A stretch of 64,000 nt of DNA from Saccharibacillus alkalitolerans (GTDB lineage Bacteria; Bacillota; Bacilli; Paenibacillales; Paenibacillaceae), in NCBI RefSeq assembly GCF_011090185.1, contig NZ_JAAFGS010000004.1, forward strand, positions 1 through 64,000, written 5' to 3'. A model generated the notes under the pieces. The model saw nothing but the letters and a program-made list of their open reading frames with translations. It was not told the DNA's origin and ran no database searches. The position numbers were made by a program, and so were the translations under genes. Shown here piece by piece: positions 39,463 through 50,116 of the stretch; the stretch's first letter is position 1, and every line of letters begins with the position of its first letter.

Positions 39463-41334
39463 TTACTTAAGAAACTTGAACGATTGCAGCGCGCGTTCGA
39501 TTCCCGCCAGCTGTTCCGGCGTCGCGCTCGCCTGGTCGAGACTGTAATGAATCCAGTACGTTCGATTGTTGTGGCGCAAGTAAAGATCTTCCGCCCGATA
39601 AGGGCTTCCGTCCGTTCCCGTATAAGCGATCCGGATCGCGGGAGCTCCCGCAAATACGGTTCGTTTCGGCGCCTCGTAAGCGAGCGTGGCATCGTCCAGC
39701 TTCAACTCTTCGTAATGCTTGAGCGTCTGCGCGGCCGCCGCTTCGAAGCCTACGTCGACGAGCGACACCTGCAGCAGGCCTCCCGGCAGGTCATAGCGCA
39801 CGGACGGCTGAGCGCTCAATCCGGATTGCGACGTCCAATAAGCGGGCGCGCTCATCACGAAGTCCGGCGTGCTGTAAGTCGCGCTGAGCGATTTGTCCTT
39901 GAGGTAAGGCACTTGCCCCAATCTGCCGAACGAGGAAGCGACCGTATCGAAGTCGATTTCGACCGACTGAACGATCTTCCCGAATACCGAATCGCTGTAG
40001 GCCCCCTCGGGAGCGGCATAATGCAGAATATAGAAGTATCCTTCGTGCTTGGTCACAAGCCAGTTCCAGTACTGCTTACCGCCGCCCGAATCGAATGTCA
40101 ATTTCTCGATGCGGCCATCTTGCCCGGATATCTTTACGGGCTCGACGGAGATCGGTTCCGCATAACCGGGCAGAAAAATTTCGTCGGTGCGTTTTTGAAG
40201 CAGCTTATGCCAATCTTCCAACGTCTCTCCCTTCGCCGCGGACGTTACGCTGAGCGACAGCAGAGATCCGTCTTCTCCCCTGTATTCCAACGCCCCGCCG
40301 CCCGTCGGAACCCAGCCCGCCGGTACTTTCAGCGAAACGCCGTAATCGGGCGCCGAGGCGTCCATGCGGCCGTTTTTCACGTTCGAGAGATCTTCCGTCT
40401 TTCTTCCCGCGGTGGCAAAGGAGGTGCGGAAAGAATCGAGCAGGGCGGCCCGCGTCTCAAAACCGCGGTAATCTTCCACGAGGGAGTCGCCCAAATACAG
40501 CGAATACACCCGGCCTTTGTCGTAATAGCGGCGGGCTTCCCAATAAATGCCGTCGAGATCCCGCGTAATAAGCTGCGCGTAAGGGACGGCGGCGTCCGGA
40601 AGCGTCATTTCGTCCATGACCGTCTCGCCCGCTTCGCCGGCTTCGCGCTTAAGCTGCTCCAGCATGTCGGATACCGGGACATCGGCGTCCTCGTTCCAGA
40701 CATGGATCTGCAGCATGTAGCTTCCCTGGGCATCGCTCATCGTGGCGGAATACTCGCTGTCTCCGAGCTGCGCAAGGGCATCGGCCGGATAGTCGATCGA
40801 CCAGCCGGCATAACTGCTGCCGACGCGCTCGGTCTCGTCCGTCGCGTTCGAGGCAGGCTTTTGCCCCGGAATGCCTTTGTCCGATGCTAGCGTCGCCACG
40901 ATCGTGCCTGCCGTAATCTTGACCTTTGCGCCGATCATATCCGTTACCGGGCGCAGCGGCACCATCAGCGTCCCGCTTTTCATAACGGGCACCGCGCTTA
41001 ATGCCAGCTTCTTGCCGTTGATCCAGGCGGTCTTGCTGCCGATCGTAAAAGTAAGCGTACGCTTGCCGTAAGCGACCCGGACGACATCGTCGCCTTCCAG
41101 GCGGCTTGTCGTACCGAAGGCCCGCTGGAATACGCCGAGCGGCACCATCGCCGTTCCGTTTTGAACATAAGGCTTCTCCACAACCTGTTTTTCGCCGTTT
41201 ACGAGCGCCGACGAACTGCCGATCCGCAGCTGCAGCGTCAAAGTCACCCGTTCCGCCGCGAAAGCCGGTACGCTCGTGCCGATGACCAGCAGCATAATCA
41301 GCAGCAGCGCCGCGCCTTTTTTCGCCAAATTCAA
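39463..41334 (-). CDS. Secreted copper-amine-oxidase-like stalk-domain protein
   Basis: 623 aa. Signal peptide about 1-27 (cleavage after AFA). Residues about 35-140 are the stalk-type domain widespread in Paenibacillus wall proteins (VNGEKQVVEKPYVQNGTAMV, INGKKL, MVPLRPVTDMIGA). The rest has three repeated blocks (about 165-300, 325-460, 480-620), each reading as a YPADALAQL / KVPAGWV / SAPAYW-type start and a YWIHYS-type end, i.e. repeats of one fold. No enzymatic motif. TTG start with GAGGAGG 7 nt upstream; the longer frame to 41412 overlaps htrA. 43 nt after htrA. Confidence 0.75.
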   Translation of the reverse strand: MNLAKKGAALLLIMLLVIGTSVPAFAAERVTLTLQLRIGSSSALVNGEKQVVEKPYVQNGTAMVPLGVFQRAFGTTSRLEGDDVVRVAYGKRTLTFTIGSKTAWINGKKLALSAVPVMKSGTLMVPLRPVTDMIGAKVKITAGTIVATLASDKGIPGQKPASNATDETERVGSSYAGWSIDYPADALAQLGDSEYSATMSDAQGSYMLQIHVWNEDADVPVSDMLEQLKREAGEAGETVMDEMTLPDAAVPYAQLITRDLDGIYWEARRYYDKGRVYSLYLGDSLVEDYRGFETRAALLDSFRTSFATAGRKTEDLSNVKNGRMDASAPDYGVSLKVPAGWVPTGGGALEYRGEDGSLLSLSVTSAAKGETLEDWHKLLQKRTDEIFLPGYAEPISVEPVKISGQDGRIEKLTFDSGGGKQYWNWLVTKHEGYFYILHYAAPEGAYSDSVFGKIVQSVEIDFDTVASSFGRLGQVPYLKDKSLSATYSTPDFVMSAPAYWTSQSGLSAQPSVRYDLPGGLLQVSLVDVGFEAAAAQTLKHYEELKLDDATLAYEAPKRTVFAGAPAIRIAYTGTDGSPYRAEDLYLRHNNRTYWIHYSLDQASATPEQLAGIERALQSFKFLK

Positions 41335-41377
41335 TCGCTTTCCTCCTCTTTCGTCCCGTTCTGCCTGCCGCGATCCG

Positions 41378-42424
41378 TCACTCTTCGGCCAATACGATCC
41401 GGCGTTCCACAATATCGCCTTCGGACTGCATCAGTACGCGCACGGCTTGTCCCGGCACATACTTCTTCATCAGCTCGTTCAGGTCGACCAAAGCGGTAAT
41501 GCGATGCCCGGCCACGCTGTACAGAACGTCGCCTTTCTTGACTCCGGCTTTTTTCGCCCCGTTCGACAGCACTTCCTTTACGGTCAGCGGATCGTCCGAA
41601 GGAAGGCCTACGGTCGCCGAAAAGCTTTCTTCCAGCTCCAGCCCGAGTCCGGCGCGGATCACCTTATGCTGCTTGAACAGCTGATTGACGATGTACTGCA
41701 CCGTATCGGCCGGAATCGTAAAGCCGGTATTGTCGATATCCACCGCCGCGTATTTCATCGAATTGATGCCCAAAATCTCTCCGTGCATATTCACCAGCGG
41801 ACCGCCGCTGTTGCCGGGATTGATGGTCGCGTCCGTCTGAATCAGACGGTACTGCGCATTGGTCGCCCGGTTGAGGCCGCTGACGATGCCGACCGTGGCG
41901 GAATTGCGCAGCGACAGGGACACCGGGGTACCGATCGCGACGACCTGCTCGCCGACGAGCGTCGTTTCGCTTTTGGCGACAAATTTGGCGGGCTTGAAGC
42001 CGGTCACGTTGATATGGATCAGGGCGATATCGCTAACCGGGTCGCTGTACACTTCCCGCACCTTGTACGACTTTCCTTCCGAAGTCACGACCTGGATATT
42101 CTCCATGCTTTCCACGACATGCGCATTCGTGACGATCCAGCCGTTCGAGCGGATGATGACGCCCGATCCGTGGGCCAGCCCGTAGCCTTCTCCGCCTTCT
42201 TCCCCGCCGCCGCTCCAATCGTCCGCGGCATCCACCGGCACTTCGCCGATAATGCCCACGACCGAAGGCGACACCTGCGCGATAACCTGCGGAATCGTTT
42301 TGGCCGAAGCGGCTCCCGCCGTCTTGGCGGCCGAAGCCCGCGCTTCCGGGAAAAGGCCGATACCGCCGATCCCGATGGCTCCCGCTAACAGCAGGCAGGC
42401 CGCTTTTGTTCCCGTTTTTCTCAT
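41378..42424 (-). CDS. HtrA/DegP-like serine protease with PDZ domain
   Basis: 348 aa, S1C family envelope protease. N-terminal signal-anchor helix (about 8-27). Catalytic triad His102 (TNAHVV), Asp132 (VSDIALI) and Ser206 (PGNSGGPL), all present. One C-terminal PDZ domain (about 250-340; VLSNGAKKAGVKKGDVL). An acidic Gly/Glu loop sits before the first barrel. Start at 42424 with AAAGAGGG upstream. Likely handles misfolded or regulated surface proteins; co-transcribed with the stalk-domain gene. Confidence 0.9.
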   Translation of the reverse strand: MRKTGTKAACLLLAGAIGIGGIGLFPEARASAAKTAGAASAKTIPQVIAQVSPSVVGIIGEVPVDAADDWSGGGEEGGEGYGLAHGSGVIIRSNGWIVTNAHVVESMENIQVVTSEGKSYKVREVYSDPVSDIALIHINVTGFKPAKFVAKSETTLVGEQVVAIGTPVSLSLRNSATVGIVSGLNRATNAQYRLIQTDATINPGNSGGPLVNMHGEILGINSMKYAAVDIDNTGFTIPADTVQYIVNQLFKQHKVIRAGLGLELEESFSATVGLPSDDPLTVKEVLSNGAKKAGVKKGDVLYSVAGHRITALVDLNELMKKYVPGQAVRVLMQSEGDIVERRIVLAEE

Positions 42425-42615
42425 TCCGTCGACAACCCTCTTTCTTCGCATGTCCGGATTCCGGCACAATCTACCCCACTTTAACATACCCGGCAAGACA
42501 GCCGCCAAACCCGGATCGGACCGGCGGCAAATCCGAAACGGTGACTCATTATCCACTTTATTCCACGGAGCCGGAAAAATGAAGCTTTTTATGCCCGCTC
42601 CCTTATGTAAAAAAG

Positions 42616-42645
42616 AAAACGGCCGCTCCGGCAGCGGCCGTTTTC
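42616..42645. terminator. Bidirectional terminator after uvrA
   Basis: AAAACGGCCGCT / AGCGGCCGTTTT stem, loop CCGGC, then more T on the minus strand. The rest of 42425-42705 shows no gene; a GATAAT on the minus strand near 42550 could be the htrA -10, without a good -35. Confidence 0.88.
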
Positions 42646-42705
42646 CGTTTCGCGGCTCCGGCCCGCCGCGGCACCGAAGCGAACCGCGGTTGTCCGAAAG
42701 CGAAA

Positions 42706-45582
42706 TTATTGGCCCAGAGGCTGGCGATCCGGCTCAAGCTCCTGCCGCGTCCGCTGCGTGTCGCGTTCCAGTACCGGCGCCAGGTAGCGGCCCGTATAGG
42801 AACCTTCCACCTTGGCCACTTCTTCCGGCGTACCGATCGCCACGACGTCGCCTCCGCCGCTGCCGCCTTCCGGGCCCATGTCGATCAAGTAATCCGCCGT
42901 CTTGATGACGTCCAGGTTATGCTCGATGACGAGCACCGTATCGCCCGATTCCACCAGGCGGTGCAGCACGCTCAGCAGACGGTCGATATCGTCCACGTGC
43001 AGGCCGGTCGTCGGTTCGTCGAGGATGTAGATCGTCTTGCCCGTGCTGCGGCGGTGCAGCTCCGAAGCCAGCTTCACGCGCTGCGCTTCGCCGCCCGACA
43101 GCGTCGTCGCCGGCTGACCCATCTTGACGTAGCCGAGGCCCACGTCGAGCAGCGTCTGCAGCTTGCGGCTGATCTTCGGCACGTTCTGGAAAAATTCGAC
43201 CGCGTCTTCGATCGTCATCTCCAATACGTCGGCAATGTTTTTGTTCTTGTACTTCACTTCCAGCGTCTCGCGGTTGTAGCGTTTGCCTTTGCAGACTTCG
43301 CAGGGCACGTAGATATCCGGCAGGAAGTGCATCTCGATCTTGATGATGCCGTCGCCCTTGCACGCTTCGCAGCGGCCGCCCTTCGTATTGAAGCTGAAGC
43401 GGCCTTTCTGATAGCCGCGCACCTTCGCTTCGTTCGTCGTCGCGAACAGGTCGCGAATGTTGTCGAACACGCCCGTGTACGTCGCCGGGTTCGATCTCGG
43501 CGTGCGGCCGATCGGCGACTGGTCGACGTCGACTACCTTGTCGACATGTTCCAGGCCGCGAATTTCCTTATGCTTGCCCGGTTTGACCCGCGCGCGGTTC
43601 AAGTCGCGCGCCAGCGCCTTGTGCAGCACTTCGTTGACGAGCGAAGACTTGCCGGAGCCCGATACGCCGGTTACCGTCGTGAACAGGCCGATCGGGATCT
43701 TGACGTTGACGTTGTTCAGGTTGTTTTCTTTCGCGCCGCGGATCTCGAGCCAGCGGTCGCCCGGCCGGCGCCGGTTCAGCGGCACTTGAATGAAGCGGCG
43801 TCCGCTCAAATATTGGCCCGTCAGCGAGTCCGGATTGTCCATGATCTCCTGCGGCGTTCCCTGGGCGATGATCTGTCCGCCGTGCACGCCCGCGCCCGGA
43901 CCGATATCGATGATATAGTCGCAGGCCATCATCGTATCCTCGTCGTGCTCGACGACGATCAGCGTATTGCCGAGGTCGCGCATATGCGCCAGCGTCTTGA
44001 TGAGCTGGTCGTTGTCGCGCTGATGCAGGCCGATGCTCGGCTCGTCGAGAATGTACAGGACGCCCATAAGACTCGATCCGATCTGCGTCGCCAGCCGGAT
44101 CCGCTGCGCCTCGCCCCCCGACAGCGTGCCGGCCGCGCGGCTCAGCGTCAGGTAGGTCAGGCCGACGTTTTCCAGGAAGCCGAGGCGGCTGCATACTTCC
44201 TTCAAGATCAGGTTCGCGATGGAGCGTTCTTTTTCCGTCAGTTCGAGCTTGTCGAAAAACTCGGAGGCTTTGGAGATCGACAGATCGGTCACATGCGCGA
44301 TGTTCTCGCCGCCGACGGTCACCGCCAGCACTTCGCGCTTCAGACGTTTGCCTTTGCATGTGCCGCAAGGCTTGGTGCCCATAAAGCCTTCGATATATTC
44401 CCGCATGCTCTCGGACGACGTATCGCGGTAGCGGCGCTCCAGGTTCGGAATGATGCCTTCGAACGCGACCGTCACTTCCTTGCTGCGGCCGAAGTCGCCT
44501 TCGTAGCGGAACTTCACTTTTTGTCCGTCGCTGCCGTAAAGAATCTTGTTTTTCTGATCTTGGGTCAGTTCGGATACGGGCACGTCGGTCGGAATCTTGT
44601 AATGTTCGCAGACCGCGGCCAGGAACTGGGGATAATAGTTCGACAGACCGCCGCTCCATGCGGTAAAGGCGCCTTCTTCGATCGTCTTGCGCTCGTCCGG
44701 CACAAGCAGATCGGGATCGACGACCATTTTGTGGCCGAGACCGTCGCAGTCCGGGCAGGCGCCGAACGGGCTGTTGAAGGAGAACATGCGCGGAGACAGT
44801 TCATCCATGCTGAATCCGCAGATCGGGCAGGCGAAGTTCGAACTGAAGCGCAGCTCTTCCTGACCGATGATGTCGACCAGCAGCTGCCCGCCGGACAGCT
44901 TCAGCGCCGTCTCGATGGAATCCGCCAGTCGGGTCTGCACATCGTCCTTGATGACGATCCGGTCGACCACGATCTCGACCGTGTGCTTTTTGTTCTTCTC
45001 CAGCTCGATGCTTTCCGACAGATCGCGCAGCTCGCCGTCCACGCGTACCCGGACGAAGCCCTGCTTCGAAATCTCGGTGAACAGGCTCTTATGCTCGCCT
45101 TTCTTGCCGGAAATGACCGGAGCCAGAATCTGCAATCTCGTCTTCTCCGGGAACTGCATGATCCGATCGACCATCTGTTCGACGGTCTGCGACGTAATCT
45201 CCACGCCGTGATCGGGGCAGTGCGGCTTGCCGATCCGGGCGAACAGCAGGCGCAGATAGTCGTAAATTTCCGTGACCGTGCCGACGGTCGAGCGCGGGTT
45301 GCGGCTCGTCGTCTTCTGGTCGATCGAAATGGCCGGCGACAAGCCGTCGATCGAGTCGACGTCCGGCTTCTCCATCTGGCCGAGGAACTGGCGCGCGTAG
45401 GCGGACAGCGATTCGACGTAGCGGCGCTGGCCCTCGGCGTAGATGGTATCGAACGCGAGCGAGGATTTGCCGGAGCCGCTAAGGCCTGTCAGGACGACGA
45501 AGCGATCGCGGGGGATCGTCACGTCGATATTTTTCAAGTTGTGTGCTCTGGCACCTTTGATTACGATATTTTCGCTTGCCAC
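42706..45582 (-). CDS. uvrA: Excinuclease ABC subunit A
   Basis: Damage-recognition ATPase of nucleotide excision repair. 958 aa, the same as B. subtilis. Two ABC modules with Walker [10 protein letters not shown] (about 33-41) and GVSGSGKSS (about 640), signature sequences [12 protein letters not shown] and [12 protein letters not shown], and zinc modules CPICG...CPDC and CEACKG...CEVCKG. GTG start at 45582 with GGAGG 9 nt upstream; a TTG at 45591 abuts that site and is rejected. Downstream of uvrB, separated by a 415-bp gap that is mostly a palindrome. Confidence 0.96.
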   Translation of the reverse strand: MASENIVIKGARAHNLKNIDVTIPRDRFVVLTGLSGSGKSSLAFDTIYAEGQRRYVESLSAYARQFLGQMEKPDVDSIDGLSPAISIDQKTTSRNPRSTVGTVTEIYDYLRLLFARIGKPHCPDHGVEITSQTVEQMVDRIMQFPEKTRLQILAPVISGKKGEHKSLFTEISKQGFVRVRVDGELRDLSESIELEKNKKHTVEIVVDRIVIKDDVQTRLADSIETALKLSGGQLLVDIIGQEELRFSSNFACPICGFSMDELSPRMFSFNSPFGACPDCDGLGHKMVVDPDLLVPDERKTIEEGAFTAWSGGLSNYYPQFLAAVCEHYKIPTDVPVSELTQDQKNKILYGSDGQKVKFRYEGDFGRSKEVTVAFEGIIPNLERRYRDTSSESMREYIEGFMGTKPCGTCKGKRLKREVLAVTVGGENIAHVTDLSISKASEFFDKLELTEKERSIANLILKEVCSRLGFLENVGLTYLTLSRAAGTLSGGEAQRIRLATQIGSSLMGVLYILDEPSIGLHQRDNDQLIKTLAHMRDLGNTLIVVEHDEDTMMACDYIIDIGPGAGVHGGQIIAQGTPQEIMDNPDSLTGQYLSGRRFIQVPLNRRRPGDRWLEIRGAKENNLNNVNVKIPIGLFTTVTGVSGSGKSSLVNEVLHKALARDLNRARVKPGKHKEIRGLEHVDKVVDVDQSPIGRTPRSNPATYTGVFDNIRDLFATTNEAKVRGYQKGRFSFNTKGGRCEACKGDGIIKIEMHFLPDIYVPCEVCKGKRYNRETLEVKYKNKNIADVLEMTIEDAVEFFQNVPKISRKLQTLLDVGLGYVKMGQPATTLSGGEAQRVKLASELHRRSTGKTIYILDEPTTGLHVDDIDRLLSVLHRLVESGDTVLVIEHNLDVIKTADYLIDMGPEGGSGGGDVVAIGTPEEVAKVEGSYTGRYLAPVLERDTQRTRQELEPDRQPLGQ

Positions 45583-45615
45583 CGGCCTCAACCTCCACTG
45601 TTATGCTTTTTAATG

Positions 45616-45890
45616 CGACTTTTCGCGGGAATGCGGCTTGCCGAAAAAGATCGGGGGCCGGATTCAAAATACGCATGAGCCGGGAAGACGCTGCGTCTCC
45701 GGCCGTATCCTTACGATCGCGTGTTGAATTCGGATTTCTTTGATTTTATTTTTCATGGGGGAAATCCGAATTCAAAGGCGAACGCTTCGCTTCTTCAGGA
45801 TACGGCCTGCGCCTTCGCTGCTGCCAGCGACATGTCTATTGAATCGTTGGCCTCTTCATCTTTTTGGGAAGCGCGGCTTCCGAAAAATCG
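45616..45890. repeat. 275-bp imperfect palindrome between uvrB and uvrA
   Basis: Paired blocks, all about one centre near 45754: CGACTTTTCG/CGAAAAATCG (45616, 45881), GCGGCTTGCC/GGGAAGCGCG (45633, 45866), AAAAAGAT/ATCTTTTT (45644, 45858), GATTCAA/TTGAATC (45661, 45839), GGCCGTATCC/GGATACGGCC (45701, 45798) and TTGAATTCGGATTTC/GAAATCCGAATTCAA (45724, 45761). Ends 15 nt before the uvrA ribosome site. No reading frame inside is convincing. Confidence 0.88.
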
Positions 45891-45997
45891 GCTGTTACGG
45901 GTAGACAAAAGATTGCGCCCGCAGGGCTGCGGACGCTGTGTGTCGGATATATCGGATAGAATGAACAGGAATATCGGGATGAAAGACGCGATGCGGA

Positions 45998-47992
45998 TCA
46001 ATCGGCCGCCTTAAGCTCCAGCAGAGCGTCGCGCAGTTCGGCGGCGCGCTCGAAGTTGAGATTTTTGGCGGCTTCTTTCATTTCCTTCTCCAGGCGCATG
46101 GCCATCTTCTCGCGTTCCTTCTTCGTCATCTTGCCCTGGGCGCCGGACAGGAAGTCCGTTCCTCCCTCGGCCGCCTTGGTCGCCTCGATGACGTCGCGGA
46201 CCTTCTTCTTGATCGTCTGCGGCGTGATGCCGTGCTCTTCGTTGTAAGCGATCTGGATGGCGCGGCGGCGTTCCGTCTCCTTCATCGCCTTGTCCATCGA
46301 CTCCGTGATCTTGTCGCCGTACATGATGACCCGGCCTTCGGAGTTCCGGGCGGCGCGGCCGATCGTCTGGATCAGCGAACGTTCCGAACGCAGGAAGCCT
46401 TCCTTGTCGGCATCAAGAATGGAAACGAGCGACACTTCCGGCAGGTCGAGACCTTCCCGCAGCAGGTTGATGCCGACGAGCACATGGAATACGCCGAGCC
46501 GCAGGTCGCGCAGAATGGCGATCCGCTCCAGCGTCTTGATATCCGAGTGCAGATAGCGAACCTTGATGCCGATCTCTTTCAAGTAGTCCGTCAGGTCTTC
46601 GGCCATCTTCTTCGTCAGCGTCGTGACGAGCACCCGCTCGTCGCGTTCGATCCGCAGCCGGATCTCGCCGATCAGATCGTCGATCTGTCCTTCGGTCTTG
46701 CGCACCTCGATGATCGGGTCCAGCAGACCGGTCGGACGGATAATCTGCTCGACCATCTCGTCGCAGTGTTCGATCTCGTAAGGCCCCGGCGTCGCCGAAA
46801 CGTAAATCAGCTGATTCGCTTTGTCCTCGAATTCTTCGAACTTCAGCGGACGGTTGTCCAGAGCCGACGGAAGCCGGAAGCCGTGGTCGACGAGCACGTT
46901 TTTGCGCGCTTGGTCGCCGTTGTACATGGCGCGGATCTGCGGCAGCGTCACGTGCGATTCGTCGATGACGATCAGCATGTCGTCCGGGAAATAATCGAGC
47001 AGCGTGTACGGCGTCGCCCCCCGTTCGCGGAACGTCAGCGGTCCCGAATAGTTCTCGATGCCGGAACAGAAGCCGACTTCCTTCATCATCTCGATATCGT
47101 AGCGGGTACGCTGTTCCAACCGCTGGGCTTCCAGCAGCTTGCCCTGCTCGTGGAATACGGCCAGGCGTTCTTCCAGCTCGCGCTCGATGTTTTTGATGGC
47201 GATCTTCATCGTTTCCTCGCGGGTAACGAAGTGGGAAGCCGGGAAAATGGCGATATGTTCGCGCTCGGCGACAATCTCGCCGGTCAGCACGTCGATTTCG
47301 GTAATCCGCTCGATCTCGTCGCCGAACAGTTCGATCCGAACGGCCTGCTCGTCGCGCGAAGCCGGAAAAATCTCGACGACGTCGCCGCGGACCCGGAACG
47401 TCCCCCGTACGAAGTTGATATCGTTGCGCTGATACTGAATGTCCACAAGCCGCGACAATATGTCCTGGCGAGACTTCTCCATGCCGACGCGCAGGGACAG
47501 CAGCAGGTTGCCGTACTCCTGCGGCGAACCGAGGCCGTATATGCAGGAGACGCTCGCCACGATCACGACGTCGCGCCGCTCGAACAGCGAGCTGGTCGCG
47601 GAGTGGCGCAGCTTGTCGATCTCTTCGTTGATGCTCGAATCCTTCTCGATATACGTATCCGAAGAAGGGACATAAGCTTCCGGCTGGTAGTAGTCGTAAT
47701 AGCTGACGAAATAATCGACGGAATTGTTCGGCAGGAATTCCTTGAACTCGCTGGCCAGCTGAGCGGCAAGCGTCTTGTTGTGGGCGATGACAAGCGTCGG
47801 CCGGCCGAGCTTCGCGATGGTCTGGGCGATGGTGAACGTCTTGCCCGTGCCGGTTGCGCCGAGCAGCGTCTGGTGTTTTTTTCCTGCCCGCACCCCTTCG
47901 ACCAATTCTTCGATCGCGGTCGGCTGGTCGCCCTGCGGCGAGAATTCCGAAACGATTTCAAACGGTTTGTTACTCATCACAATATCGCTCAT
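45998..47992 (-). CDS. uvrB: Excinuclease ABC subunit B
   Basis: 664 aa helicase-like core of nucleotide excision repair. GATGTGKT Walker A, the [12 protein letters not shown] beta-hairpin that probes [28 protein letters not shown] (motif VI) and a C-terminal UVR motif ([15 protein letters not shown]) that contacts UvrC. Start at 47992 chosen over the internal ATG at 47977 because AGGG and TAGGGCC lie upstream; both are possible. A clear LexA box is not visible upstream. Confidence 0.95.
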   Translation of the reverse strand: MSDIVMSNKPFEIVSEFSPQGDQPTAIEELVEGVRAGKKHQTLLGATGTGKTFTIAQTIAKLGRPTLVIAHNKTLAAQLASEFKEFLPNNSVDYFVSYYDYYQPEAYVPSSDTYIEKDSSINEEIDKLRHSATSSLFERRDVVIVASVSCIYGLGSPQEYGNLLLSLRVGMEKSRQDILSRLVDIQYQRNDINFVRGTFRVRGDVVEIFPASRDEQAVRIELFGDEIERITEIDVLTGEIVAEREHIAIFPASHFVTREETMKIAIKNIERELEERLAVFHEQGKLLEAQRLEQRTRYDIEMMKEVGFCSGIENYSGPLTFRERGATPYTLLDYFPDDMLIVIDESHVTLPQIRAMYNGDQARKNVLVDHGFRLPSALDNRPLKFEEFEDKANQLIYVSATPGPYEIEHCDEMVEQIIRPTGLLDPIIEVRKTEGQIDDLIGEIRLRIERDERVLVTTLTKKMAEDLTDYLKEIGIKVRYLHSDIKTLERIAILRDLRLGVFHVLVGINLLREGLDLPEVSLVSILDADKEGFLRSERSLIQTIGRAARNSEGRVIMYGDKITESMDKAMKETERRRAIQIAYNEEHGITPQTIKKKVRDVIEATKAAEGGTDFLSGAQGKMTKKEREKMAMRLEKEMKEAAKNLNFERAAELRDALLELKAAD

Positions 47993-48432
47993 TGGCCCTA
48001 TTTCACCCTCATCATTTGAAGTGATAGTATTTGAACAGAGAATACGAAAAAAACCGGCGTATCGCTTTCGTTTGACACGCCGTCCGGATGCTTTATATTG
48101 TACATAACCACATTTTCGCGCGGAAAACGAAGCGGCTGCGGAGCCGCCCGTATTCAAAGCATGAAAATTGCCCGTCCTATCGGTTATTATGTCTGATGCA
48201 GCGATGATCGAAAAAGCCGAAAAAAACTTCGGGAACCGAGAAGCGAACCCAATCGTATCCTGCGAAAAACGGCGCTTCCGCCGGCGGAGAAAAGAGCCCC
48301 TTGGCGGTTTCGCTTCCTCTTAATAAGAATACGTGTTCCCGTTAAGTATACTCTTTTTCTCCATCCGTTGCAATTATTTATGAAAACGACACATGCTAAT
48401 TTCAAGCTTGGGCTGCAGAGAGGAACGAACGT
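47993..48432. other. 440-bp divergent intergenic region, uvrB / motA
   Basis: No gene seen. The minus side has an AT-rich -10-like TACAATATAAA about 110 nt before uvrB and a perfect hairpin GCGGCT-GCGG-AGCCGC (48132-48147). The plus side, about 48225-48353, holds an imperfect inverted repeat (CGGGAAC ... GAGAAGCGAACC against GGTTTCGCTTCCTC ... GTTCCCG). A SigD-type GCCGATAA motility promoter is not present before motA. Confidence 0.5.
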
Positions 48433-49212
48433 ATGGACATCACTACGGTTATCGGAATCATCGCCGGATTCGCCGCGCTGATCGGAGGATTTTTATGGGA
48501 AGGCGGCGAGGCGGGAGGGCTGCTTCAAGGCGCCGCGGCGCTGATCGTTTTCGGCGGAACCGCGGCGGCGGTCTTCGTCAGCTTCCCCTGGAGAAGACTG
48601 CGGGCGCTGCCCGACGCGCTGAAGCTGGCTTTCGGCTCGCGCCGGGTGAACGCCGAGGAGCTGATCGAAGACATGGCCGGCATGGCTCAGACGGCCCGGC
48701 GCTCGGGCATGCTGGCGCTCGAACGGACGGCGGAGACGCACGAGAATCCTTTTATGCGCGAAGGCCTCGGTCTGATCGTCGACGGCGGCGATCAGCCGCT
48801 GATCCGCCAGATTCTCGAACTCGAGATCGACAAGCGGCAGGACAAGTACGACGGATACGCCAAAATTTTCGAATCGGCGGGCGGCTATGCGCCGACGATG
48901 GGCATTATCGGGACGGTCATGGGCTTGGTCCGGGTGCTCGGCAGCCTGACGGAACCCGCAAACCTCGGTTCGTCGATCGCCGTAGCGTTTATCGCCACCC
49001 TATACGGAGTCGCGAGCGCCAATCTGATTTTCCTGCCGATCGCATCCAAGATTCGCGCGCGCGGAGAAGAGGAGGTCCAAGTGATGGAGATGATGCTCGA
49101 AGGCCTGCTGTCCGTCCAAAACGCGGAGAACCCGAATCTGGTCCGCAAGAAGCTGGCCACGTATCTCGATGACTACAGGGAAGATCAAGCGGACGGAGCG
49201 GAGCTGCGATGA
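48433..49212 (+). CDS. motA: Flagellar motor stator protein MotA
   Basis: 259 aa, four membrane helices. Ion-channel signatures GGYAPTMGIIGTVMGLV (conserved Pro of helix 3) and GSSIAVAFIATLYGVASANLI, with the charged cytoplasmic loop (about 60-140) that touches FliG. ATG with AGAGGAAC upstream. Overlaps motB by 4 nt. Together they form the torque-generating stator; whether H+ or Na+ driven cannot be told from sequence alone. Confidence 0.92.
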   Translation: MDITTVIGIIAGFAALIGGFLWEGGEAGGLLQGAAALIVFGGTAAAVFVSFPWRRLRALPDALKLAFGSRRVNAEELIEDMAGMAQTARRSGMLALERTAETHENPFMREGLGLIVDGGDQPLIRQILELEIDKRQDKYDGYAKIFESAGGYAPTMGIIGTVMGLVRVLGSLTEPANLGSSIAVAFIATLYGVASANLIFLPIASKIRARGEEEVQVMEMMLEGLLSVQNAENPNLVRKKLATYLDDYREDQADGAELR

Positions 49213-50027
49213 GCCGAAGACGCCGAAGACGCAAAGACGCCCCGCCGCATCAGCAGGAACGCTGGCTCATTACCTATGCCGACCTGCTGACGCTGCTGCT
49301 GATCTTTTTCGTCATCATGTACGGAGTCAGCACGATCGACGCGGAGAAGTACGAAGCCGTCTCTTCTTCGCTGCAGACGACGTTCCAGTCGGGCACCAAC
49401 ATTCTCGACGGCGGTCCCAAAATCGTCGGCGACAACGGACAGCAGCTGCCCGGCACGAAAGGAAACGCCCAGGGCGGAGCGACCGACGACGAACAGCAGG
49501 GCCAGGACGAACCGACCGCGCGCGAGCTTCAGTTCCGCGAACAGGAGCGTCAGCTGGCAAGCTTCCTGCAGACGATCCAGTCGTATGTGGCGGATAACGG
49601 GTTGGCGGACCAAATTTTCGTCGCCGACAAACCGCAGGGCATTTCGATCACTCTCAGCGACCGTTTCCTGTTCGACGTCGGGCGCGCCGATCTGAAGGAA
49701 GGCGCCACCGGCATTTTGGATCGTCTGGCCGCCCTGTTCGGTACGGTCGACGCCACGATCAGCATCGAAGGCCATACGGACAACCAGCCGATCACGGGCG
49801 GACGATACGCGGACAACTGGGAGCTGTCCGGCGACCGGGCGCTGTCCGTGCTCCGCTATTTTATCGACGCGCGCGGGCTTGATCCGACCCAGTTCCAGTA
49901 CGCGGGTTACGCGGATACTCGCCCGGTCGGCGACAATTCGACGCCGCAGGGGCGCCAGCAGAACCGGCGCGTCGAAATTACCGTACTGCGTCAGCTGCAG
50001 TCGGACGAGGCGGCCGCGGCGCAGTAA
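49209..50027 (+). CDS. motB: Flagellar motor stator protein MotB
   Basis: 272 aa. Basic N-terminus, a single membrane helix with the essential Asp25 (ITYADLLTLLL), a Gln/Gly-rich linker (about 70-110) and an OmpA-like peptidoglycan-binding domain (about 140-265) with IEGHTDNQP and GRQQNRRVEITV. Anchors the stator to the wall. ATG overlapping the motA stop. Confidence 0.93.
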   Translation: MSRRRRRRKDAPPHQQERWLITYADLLTLLLIFFVIMYGVSTIDAEKYEAVSSSLQTTFQSGTNILDGGPKIVGDNGQQLPGTKGNAQGGATDDEQQGQDEPTARELQFREQERQLASFLQTIQSYVADNGLADQIFVADKPQGISITLSDRFLFDVGRADLKEGATGILDRLAALFGTVDATISIEGHTDNQPITGGRYADNWELSGDRALSVLRYFIDARGLDPTQFQYAGYADTRPVGDNSTPQGRQQNRRVEITVLRQLQSDEAAAAQ

Positions 50028-50041
50028 GCCAGCGGCAAAAT

Positions 50042-50084
50042 AAAAAGCGCGTATCGCCTTTTTCGAGGCGATCGCGCTTTTTTT
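50042..50084. terminator. Terminator between motB and the chemoreceptor
   Basis: AAAAGCGCGTATCGCC / GGCGATCGCGCTTTTTTT stem with one bulge, T7 on the plus strand and A5 at the left so usable in both directions. Confidence 0.9.
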
Positions 50085-50116
50085 GTCCTGTTCGAAAATC
50101 GGCAGGCGGGCAAATC

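Noticed and set aside
42709-45678. Very long open frame on the plus strand opposite uvrA, and similar ones opposite pcrA, the U32 gene and uvrB
   Set aside because: They are exact antisense shadows of well-conserved genes, lack ribosome sites, and their products (His/Arg/Val/Phe-rich) match no family; GC-rich codon use commonly opens such frames.
47993-48120. LexA/DinR (SOS) box upstream of uvrB
   Set aside because: A TGTTC half-site is present, but the partner half does not fit CGAAC with 4-bp spacing; too degenerate to call.
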